Positions 55,701 to 64,000 of a stretch of 64,000 nt of DNA are shown in pieces. Position 1 is the stretch's first letter. Each line of letters starts with the position of its first letter. The translations under genes were made by a program, and so were the position numbers. Below the pieces are notes generated by a model. The model was not told the DNA's origin, did no database searches, and saw only the letters and a list, made by a program, of their open reading frames with translations. Origin of the DNA: Knufia peltigerae (lineage: Eukaryota > Ascomycota > Eurotiomycetes > Chaetothyriales > Trichomeriaceae); assembly GCA_030247855.1 (NCBI GenBank), contig JAPDRN010000031.1, forward strand, positions 124,001 to 188,000, given 5' to 3'.

Positions 55701-58700
55701 GACGTCCGCTTCCGACACGAAAAGCGACACCATATCTTGGGCTATCTCATCCCTGGTGCTGTTCCGAATGAGCCACTGTGGAGAAACTTGCTACGGATAT
55801 CAGAAAGCCCATGGCTCCAGCACCACAAGATCCAGGGCACTATACTATATCCAGCAGCTGGTTTCATTGCTACTGGCATACAGGCAATGTGGGAATTTAC
55901 TGGCTTTCGCGAGGACATTGCCGGATTCGAGCTCCGAGATGTCAAAATTGAAAGAGGTCTCGTCGTTCCTGCTGACGATGCTGGCGTCGAGACCAGCCTA
56001 CAATTGAAGCCGATCAAGGTGGGCACCGCGTCGATGGAAGTCGTGTGGCACGAGTTTACTCTCTATTCCAGGTCGAGCAGTGATATCTGGCAGGAGCATT
56101 GCTCCGGTCTGATCCGGATCAAGCCTAAACAGCAGACTAACGCACTCTTCAACGATGAAGAAGCTGCTGAGATGAAACGTATGAGAGAACGACACATGGA
56201 GATCAGATCTCGCTGCACCAAGTCTGAGTACCCAAGACAATTCTATGAAGCGTTATCCACAATGGGTTACCAATATGGCAGTGTCTTCCGAGGCTTGAGC
56301 GAGATCAAATACGGCTACATGGAAAGTAGCTGTGTGTGCACTGTTCCAGATACCAGAGCAACCATGCCGTTCAACTTTGAGTTGCCTCACATAGTTCATC
56401 CCGCATTCCTAGACAGCATCTTCCACATGCTTCTACCATCACTCATGCCTGAAGGAATGCATATGAGCGCTGTCGGCGTCCCTACACATTTCGAGTATCT
56501 ATACGTCGCTGCTGACATCAGTAAGACTCCTGGGGACGATGTCATAGGATACTCCGAGGCCATTCCTCCCCTGAGTCGAGAAACGCACGGTAACCTCGTG
56601 GTCATGGATGCAGGGCTCACTAAGCCGGTGGTGGTCATTGAGAACCTCACCTGTACAGCAGTGGCATCTGCTGGCAATGAGCAGGATGGACTTCGGCAAT
56701 TAGGAAGCGAGCTCATTTGGAAGACCGATGTTAATGAGCTGGGAAGCACCATGGCACCAGCTGAGCTTGACACGATCACTACTCGACTTCTGGCAGAGAA
56801 CCCGAAAGTCGCTGAAGAGCTCGAGTTCGCGGGTCTGACCTATGCTAAGCGGATTCTCAACTCGATCACACCTGAACAGGTGAAATCGCTGAAGCCTCAT
56901 CATCAACTTTTCTACCAGTACTGTCAACACAACTTCGAACTCGCCTCGCAAGGCAAGCTTCCTCATCAAACAAGTGGCCTTGACTGGCTCAATCCGCCGG
57001 AGGAGGTAGAGAAAGACATCCTCTCTCGCGTCTCACAGGCAACAAATGACGGTCGACTCCTATGCCATCAGGGAGAGCATCTAATTGATATCCTACTCGG
57101 TAAGACAGAGCCTCTGGAAGTAATGATGGAAGACAATCTTCTCGACGCCTACCATGGACATCACTTGGGATGGGAGATTGCTCATCATCAACTGGCCGAG
57201 TATATTGACCTACTTGCTCACAAAAACCCTGAGCTCAATGTCCTCGAGATTGGTGCTGGGACCGGTGGCACCACTCTTCCTATCCTACAAAAACTTGGTG
57301 GAGAGAAGGGCGAATCGCCACGCATGAGATCTTACTGCTACACTGACATTACTAGTGGTTTCTTTGAAGCAGCTGCAGAGAAATTTGCGCCATGGGTCTC
57401 ATACATGCAATTTCAGAAATTAGATGTCGAGTCCGATCCCACGGAGCAAGGTTATGAGGCAGGCAGCTATGATGTGATCATTGCCTCCAATGTCCTTCAT
57501 GCGACAAGGTCCATGGACGAAACCATCAGCAATGTTAGCACTCTCCTCAAGCCGGGTGGAAAGCTGGTTCTGTACGAGATCACCAATCCCCTTCAGAGAG
57601 TCTGTATGATCTTCGGCTCCTTGCCTGGTTGGTTTGCTGGCGCCGATGAAGGACGACGACTTTCGCCCTGCTTGACAGAGAAGCAGTGGTCCGACTTACT
57701 CCAGCGTCACAATTTCTCTGGTGTTGACGTATCTGCTCGCAGCATGCCAAGTGAGCAAGATTACATGCAGAGCTTTATGGCATCAACCAAGAACGCGGCT
57801 GAGATTAAGACACAATTGCCTACAGATGTCGTCATCATCCAGCCCGGCGATGCTGAAGTGAACAACAAGTTGAACGAGAAGCTTGTATCTGCTCTGCAGG
57901 CCGTGGGAGTACAAGCCGCATGCCAGAGCATGGCTGAGGCTCTTGCTGCTGGCGTAAACAAGAAATTCTGCATTATCACTCTGGAAGCTGAGAAACCGTG
58001 GCTGATAGATGTTGACGCCAAAGATTTTGACAACCTTCAAGACCTCGTCGTACGCTCGAGACGTCTTCTTTGGCTCACAAGGGGTGCCACAGATGGACAC
58101 GAGCCTGGCTCGAGTCTCATTACGGGCCTGGCTCGCGCAATCAGAGCTGAGAACCCAGGGCTCGTCCTCGCCACGTTGGATCTCGATCCGAGTTGGAATT
58201 GTGATGACCGGGCCAATATCGATTCGATCATGCGAGTCTTCGAGTTGTGCTGCGAAGAAAAGGAAGAAGCTGACCCCGATTGGGAATACGCGTTGCGTAG
58301 AGGGTCGCTTCAGATTCCACGATACACACCTGACGCCCCGACTGACGCAATGCTACAAGCTATGACAACTCAACGCCAACCGGTTGCTGGTCCGTTGAAG
58401 CAAGATGGTCGTCCTCTGAAGCTGGAAATTGGAGCACCGGGCATGCTGAGCTCGTTCCGATTTGTCTCGGACGAGAAAGTAGTAGAGCCACTTGCTGACA
58501 ACGAGATTGAAATTGAAGTCAAAGCCACTGGCCTTACACCGAGAGATGTCCTCATCGCAACTGGCCAAGCCCCACTAGATGAGATTGGGTCCGAGGCTGC
58601 CGGTGTTGTCTGCAAGGTTGGCAATGCGGTTAACAACTTCAAGCTAGGTGACAGAGTTGTTACCTGGCAGCGAAATGAGGGCTGCTTGCGAACTCATCTG

Positions 58701-60779
58701 CGTAGCACAGAGACCTCAACGCTGGCAATCCCAGATAACTTGTCCTTCGAAGATGCTGCCTCGCTGCCTATGGCTTTTGCGACAGCGTGGTACGCCTTGA
58801 GTCTCCGGGTTCGTCTCGGAAAGGACCAGAGTGTGCTTATCCACAATGGCGCCAGTGCCGTAGGTCAGGCTTCGATCATGGTCGCCCAGCACCTTGGTGG
58901 AGAGGTCTTCGTTTCGGTGTCGACTGCTGAGGAAAAGGCTGTGGTTCAAAAGTACGGTGTCAAGAACGACAACATTCTCAGCGTCACTGATGCCGAGTTC
59001 GTGAGGGGTATCAAGCGCCTCACGAATGGAAAGGGTGTTGATGTAGTGCTTAACTCACTTAGAGGCGAAGCTCTCCGTCAAACCTGGCACTGTGTTGCGC
59101 CATTCGGCTATTTCATTGAACTCGGTCAGGAGGATATTCTGGGCAACACTGGCCTAGACATGGGTCCTTTCAAGCACAACGTCACATTCATTGGTGTCAA
59201 TCTTCTTGAATTGTGCCGCAGCGGCGAGCAGATTGCTGCAACGCTGTTCGGCGCTGTTTGGGAACTCCTCAAGGACGGAAAGATCCAGCCACCACAAGGA
59301 CTTTCCCAGTACAAGTATTCGCAGATGGAAGGGGCTTTCAATGCCATGCAGTCGACTGGCATCGGTAAGGTCATAATGACTGTCGAGGATGGTGATGAAG
59401 TCTTGGTAAGTCCACTGAAAATGGTTTGCCTGCGCTGTTAACAAAATGTAGATTGTACCCCCTGGTGCCCAAGCTCTTGACTTCAATCCCGACGCCAGCT
59501 ATATCCTTGCTGGAGGCTCTGGTGGTATCGGTCCTTTGATCGCGGCCTGGATGGCAGATCACGGAGCCAAGAATCTCATCGTCCTCTCTCGGTCAGGCAT
59601 CATGAGGCCCGATGCCAAGGAGGTCTATGATGCACTTGTTGTTCGTGGCTTAGTCGTGAAGGACATCAGATGCGATGTGACTGACCCTGTTGCTGTGAGC
59701 GCCGCAGTTGATGAATGCCAGAAGACTATGCCTGTCATCAAGGGTATTATTATGGGAGCCGTCAAGCTCGAAGATTCGGTCTTTGACAACATGACTTTTG
59801 CCAATTGGAAGAATTGTCTCGACCCTAAAGTGAAGGGGACTTGGAATTTGCATCAAGCTTTGCCGAAAGACTTGGACTTCTTTGTTTGCTTGTCGTCCAT
59901 CGGTGGTTCGGTAGGCAACCGTGGCCAGGGTAATCACGCTGCTGGTAAGTTTGCTACACATGCGTATTTGCGAAGATTGGTCGCTGACATGAGATTCCAG
60001 AAAGCACTTACCAAGACGCTTTGATGGAGCACCGCCGTAACTTGGGCCTAGCTGGCTGCAGCATTGACATTGGTACCATTCTCGGTGTTGGTTGGATCGC
60101 CGAGAACATCGAAGCCGCCGCCATGGCGTATCTCCGGTCCATTCAATACCTCGGCATGCGCTTTGATGAGCTTCTTCTTCTCATTCAAGCTGCCATCACT
60201 GGCTACACGATGGAAGGGTACCACACACCTACCGTACTTGCGGCAGGTCTGGGAACGGGCGGCTTGGTTCTTCAACATGATGTCGACCCGCCATTCTGGT
60301 TCGATGACGCCAAATTCCGACACCTCCGCATCGTTGGCACACACTCGAACGACTCGAGCGACGACCAGGAAGGAGGCAGTGTCCCGGTATCCGCGCAGCT
60401 CAAGGCTGCTACCTCCCTCAACGAAGCTGGAGAGCTCGTGACCGCAGCCATCACGAACAGATTGGCAAAGCAATTGCTCATGTCGCCCGATGACTTGGAC
60501 AGCATGAAGCCAATCAGCAGACTCGGCGTCGACAGCTTGATTGCCGTTGAATTGAGAAACTGGATCTTCAGAGAGGTCGGCGCTGATGTGGGTATGTTTG
60601 AGATTTTGAGTGAGGAGCCCATGTGCAATCTTGCAGTCAAGATCGCAGGAATGTCCAAATTCTTACCCAAGAGCTTGACGGAGGGCGGGGAGGAAGAAGC
60701 CAAGGACAATGCCTTTGAGCAGAAAGGAGCTATTACAAACAGTCACTTCCCGGACCTGTCTCAGGGCGTTGTTGTCTAG
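52766..60779 (+). CDS. Highly reducing-type polyketide synthase (KS-AT-DH-cMT-ER-KR-ACP)
   Basis: Four exons: 52766-53138, 53194-59405, 59452-59944 and 60001-60779, 2618 residues. KS (about 22-440): Cys193 in DTACSSA, EGHGTGT, NIGHIEG. AT (about 590-900): FTGQGAQ, GHSSGE, AYHS. DH (about 970-1275): His in HHKIQG and Asp in LDSIFH. cMT (about 1440-1670): LEIGAGTGG and NVLHAT. ER (about 1870-2190): NGASAVGQAS. KR from about 2210: AGGSGGIG and CLSSIGG, but the active-site Tyr is His2357 and the following Asn is Ser2361 (NHAAES where NYAAGN is usual). ACP: Ser2538 in GVDSL. There is no thioesterase or other release domain. It makes a C-methylated chain from malonyl-CoA; the degree of reduction is doubtful given the KR. 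Likely works with the divergent EthD protein. I found no cluster regulator or transporter adjacent. Confidence 0.9.
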
Positions 60780-61174
60780 GAGCCTTAGGCAAGAAGGCAA
60801 GGAGAGTCGTGAGCTGGGATGTGGTTATACGGATTTCCTTTGTTTATCGGAGTTGGAGTTGCTTTTAGAATGATGGCATGATATTTATGATATGATAATG
60901 ACACTCCTCACTTTAGAATGATCTTCAGCATGTTCATATCAAATTGTTCCTTCAACATGTTTAGCCACGTCCTGATAACTCGTACTGGAGGTTCGTTGGA
61001 GAGTAAAAATGGCAACTGAAATGTGCCAAATCAGTCTAATGCGAGAGATGCCTTCTAAAGCGGCAACCAGTCGAACTCTCTGAAATCCTCTATCTGAAAA
61101 TGACTCCAGTCAGAATATCATGAGTACTCTAGATTCTTTTTCTTGCTCCAGTCACTCCTTGATGCTTTGTTTTT
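60780..61174. other. Spacer between PKS and TRM5
   Basis: 395 AT-rich bases holding the PKS 3' end and TRM5 promoter; nothing distinct. Confidence 0.55.
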
Positions 61175-62650
61175 ATGGCAAGTCTTCTGCGCTCGGTTTT
61201 TCCTCGCTTCACAAGTAATCTCATAGTTTCGGACACATCCAGAAAATTGAAAATGAATTCTCCGGATCTACCAGAACTTTTTCAGCCTCCTGTCAATAGG
61301 TCCATGCAGACTTTGGACAGATCATTCTTCAAGAAATCTGTCCCTTTGGCCGCTGCCACCGTGTTCGATCTCAAAGAAATAACGAATGTGCGGAAGCAAC
61401 TCGAAAGGTCAGGAGACATGTTGAGGCTCAGCCCCATCAAGCCCCTTCGCAACGATGAGCAAACACCAGGCGCCAAATGCTTCTTGCTATCTCCACAAGT
61501 TGACGCCAATGACCCGAAGACATGGTCGCCCATTCTATCACAACTGGTGGACAACAACTTGGCGAAATTGAAGCCGTTTACCCTGACGCTGACTTATGAC
61601 GACTGGACCATGCACAACATCCTTGAAGCTATCTTGCCGGACATCCCTGAAGAAGAGAAGGAGACTCCGGCAGGCTTCGCCCAAGTCGGTCACGTCGCTC
61701 ACGTGAATCTACGCACGCCGTATCTGCCTTACAAATACCTGATTGGGCAGGTGTTGCTGGACAAAAACCCCAATGTCACCACCGTGATCAACAAGACCTT
61801 CGACGTGGGCACCGAGTCCGTCTTTCGTACTTTCCCATACGAAGTTCTCGCCGGACCGGACGATCTCGACGTGGTCGTGCACGAAGCGGGCTGCGAGTTC
61901 AGGTTCAATTTCGGCAAGGTCTACTGGAACTCTCGCCTCGGCACCGAACATGCACGGATCTTTGAGAGCTTCAAGGAAGGCGAAGCAGTCTGCGACGTTA
62001 TGGCGGGAGTCGGACCATTTGCTGTCCCGGCCGGCAAGGGCAAAGTGTTTGTCCGGGCCAACGACCTCAACCCGGACTGTCACGCAAGTCTTACCGATGC
62101 TATCAAGCGCAACAAAGTCGATGATTTTGTCATGGCTTCATGCGCCGATGGCAGGGAATTCATTCGCCATGCAACGACGGAGCTAGCACAGGCACCGCGA
62201 AAGGTCGTCTTGAAGCCCAAGATCAGGGTGTCACGTAAGGCCACTGTAGAGGAGAGGAAAGCGGCCGAGGAAGCCGCCACGAAATCCGCACAAACCCTCG
62301 AAGAACCAAGGACATTCGATCACTATGTCATGAATTTGCCCGCTACAGCAATCGAGTTTCTGGATGCTTTCAAAGGTGTCTATCATAACCGTCAAACAGA
62401 ATTCGCGCCATACACGAGTCGAAAACTCCCATTCATACACCTGTACTTGTTCCAAGCCAAGTATGCCACCGAAGAAGAGGAATGTCAGGAGATCTGCGAA
62501 CGCATTTCCGAGAATATTGGGGCGGAAGTCAAGTTGACCGATCCTGAGTTGGAGATGAGCATCCGATACGTTCGACTCGTTGCGCCGAAGAAGAAGATGT
62601 TTTGCGCCAGTTTTCGAATTCCTGCCGCTACGGCCTTTGCAGATCCTTGA
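61175..62650 (+). CDS. TRM5: tRNA (guanine37-N1)-methyltransferase Trm5
   Basis: Intronless, 491 residues. Landmarks: VGHVAHVNLR, LIGQVLLDKNP, the AdoMet loop CDVMAGVGPFAVPAG near residue 275, ANDLNPDCHASL, and the catalytic-site block HYVMNLPATAIEFLDAF. This is class I Trm5, which methylates G37 of tRNAs to prevent frameshifting. The N-terminus from 61175 (MASLLRSVFPRFTSNLIVSDTSR) is rich in Arg/Ser without acidic residues until Asp20, like a mitochondrial leader. A second ATG at 61253 (MNSPDLPELF) would give a cytosolic/nuclear form. Yeast TRM5 serves both compartments, so two starts are plausible. A charged insertion (RKATVEERKAAEEAATKSAQ) interrupts the catalytic domain near residue 355. 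It is a core gene bordering the PKS locus. Confidence 0.92.
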   Translation: MASLLRSVFPRFTSNLIVSDTSRKLKMNSPDLPELFQPPVNRSMQTLDRSFFKKSVPLAAATVFDLKEITNVRKQLERSGDMLRLSPIKPLRNDEQTPGAKCFLLSPQVDANDPKTWSPILSQLVDNNLAKLKPFTLTLTYDDWTMHNILEAILPDIPEEEKETPAGFAQVGHVAHVNLRTPYLPYKYLIGQVLLDKNPNVTTVINKTFDVGTESVFRTFPYEVLAGPDDLDVVVHEAGCEFRFNFGKVYWNSRLGTEHARIFESFKEGEAVCDVMAGVGPFAVPAGKGKVFVRANDLNPDCHASLTDAIKRNKVDDFVMASCADGREFIRHATTELAQAPRKVVLKPKIRVSRKATVEERKAAEEAATKSAQTLEEPRTFDHYVMNLPATAIEFLDAFKGVYHNRQTEFAPYTSRKLPFIHLYLFQAKYATEEEECQEICERISENIGAEVKLTDPELEMSIRYVRLVAPKKKMFCASFRIPAATAFADP

Positions 62651-64000
62651 CCTGACGAAGTTGAGGTAAAACAGACCTTTGTCCAGAGATGCTTGATTAT
62701 GTTTTGAAGTTGAGCGTTCATGATCATACCTAAAAGAAGGCATTCGCATCGAGCTACCAGTCGAAGTAATCGCCAACAGTGTATGACAATCAAGCATTTG
62801 TGGCCTAGTGGCTTTTCAACAGAATCCGCAACAGCCGCCACAAAGGGCACCCCTTCAAGTACTGATGGCACTATCTTGGGCAACCTGCAATGTCCAGTCC
62901 GACCGGAGCCTCTGAGTAGGCATCGAAGCAGAGGTTGACACACTTGCAACATGTGATGGTGACATCTCCCGCCGTATAATTTGGGTCTTCACTAATTTGC
63001 CGACTCTGGTGCCTGCACTGCCACCACTTTTGTGGATGTGGGTAGTTGTTAATCCCGAATATCAGCGGTCTTGTCAACTTCTACACCGTTGTGGAGATCG
63101 CCGTCGTGCTTAGCGGATGATGATCAAGAGGCCGTCTGGGGTTTCTTTCCATTCGCCGTCTGTTCATCTCCTGATGGGACAATAGAGACAAAAGATGCCA
63201 TGACGCCTGGATGGGGCGGTCAGCAACGCCACTCCACCATTTCAGGGTCAGAGGCCGGACAGACCTGCAGAGAACGTTGGATTGACGAAGACCGAATATT
63301 GGGAGATGCGACGATGACTATAATCTATCATTTGGTATCCGATTTGTTGATTAACACTCATGCTTCAGATCGACCAGTCACGCTGTTTCCCCATTCCAAA
63401 TCTGCGTCAGCATTCTTGTCATCGGGTACGCCGATTATGTAGAGCTAGGGATGTTGAAAACGTTGCTCACCAGTTCAGCACAAAAGTTATATTCTCTTGT
63501 AACAGCCCTCGAACATGTCTTTGGATAAAATTGATCGAGCCATCTATCTCGCACCTCGCATAATCGTCTAATTGAGTATTAAGAATTTCTACATCTTCGA
63601 AAGATCTCTATATAAACAATCCTAGGGGCTATTCATTGCGCTTAAGCTAACATTATCTTGAAAATTTGGTGGCATCGTCGCTGGCGCTTTCTTCTTGGAG
63701 CAGTCGCTTAAAGTGTGAGTTTTTGCTAAAGTAAAAAGCGACGATGAGACCCCAGCCTGGAAAGCTCAGCAGTGTGGTGTGCATCACTTCGTGGTATACA
63801 CATAAGAAAAACCGGCTCTGGACAGCGGCTACTCTACCATTGTTCGGACCTTTAACGTCAAACAGGCGCTCTTTGAAGGGATACTTCTGAGTTCCTATCA
63901 TTGTCTATCTGCCTCGGCGTGCTCCCAGCTGGCTCGGTAGAGTGTCAAGCTATCGTTAAATTTATCTCCATCAATTCATCATCAAAGACTTCGCCTGCAG
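62651..64000. other. Terminal intergenic region
   Basis: About 1.35 kb. One ATG-led 82-codon frame (63653-63901 minus) has a hydrophobic stretch (LLSFPGWGLIVAFYF) but matches nothing I know and may be chance. No other feature supported. Confidence 0.45.

Noticed and set aside
63653..63901. 82-codon ATG-led minus-strand frame with a hydrophobic stretch
   Set aside because: No family resemblance or splice context; kept only as a note in the terminal gap.

Overview
The window reads as nuclear DNA of a filamentous ascomycete (Pezizomycotina). Genes carry short 44-226 nt introns with GT..AG ends and CTAAC/CTGAC-type branch sites. Several families are typical of filamentous fungi: NACHT and HET incompatibility-type proteins, Zn2Cys6 regulators, a highly reducing polyketide synthase (PKS), a secreted intradiol dioxygenase and a PREG/Pho80-type cyclin. 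I cannot fix the order with certainty; a Eurotiomycete such as a black yeast is a guess. I see no tRNA, rRNA, CRISPR array or intact transposon.

Layout. 1-9.9 kb is mainly core: a fungal-specific hypothetical protein (5' end outside the window), an Fps1-like aquaglyceroporin, a WDR70 homologue, a lone alpha/beta hydrolase and a Yra1/ALYREF-type mRNA export adaptor. 10-16.3 kb is an immunity-type accessory block: a 1120-residue NACHT protein flanked on the same strand by two HET-domain fragments, an N-terminal piece upstream and a frameshifted C-terminal piece downstream. 17-26 kb looks like one metabolic cluster: two FAD monooxygenases, an alpha/beta hydrolase, an MFS carrier of the Dal5/anion:cation symporter type, and a regulator with two tandem Zn2Cys6 motifs. 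An extended SDR reductase and a secreted intradiol dioxygenase follow at 27-30 kb and may be functionally linked (aromatic or catechol chemistry).

32-49 kb is mixed: a membrane-anchored arylsulfotransferase-like protein, a NIPA-type Mg transporter, an MIT-domain coiled-coil protein, a Pho80-type cyclin, a broken hypothetical gene, a DUF2235 (Tle1-like) hydrolase, a CorA-like membrane protein lacking the GMN signature, and an AlkB-type dioxygenase.

50.8-60.8 kb is a compact two-gene secondary-metabolite locus: an EthD-domain protein divergently transcribed from a 2618-residue PKS (KS-AT-DH-cMT-ER-KR-ACP). The PKS ketoreductase has lost its catalytic Tyr (His) and Asn (Ser), which is the most striking protein-level oddity here. 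TRM5 (61.2-62.7 kb) marks the return to core genes. Gene models with introns were joined by eye from splice signals and family similarity; boundaries are inferred, not transcript-proven.
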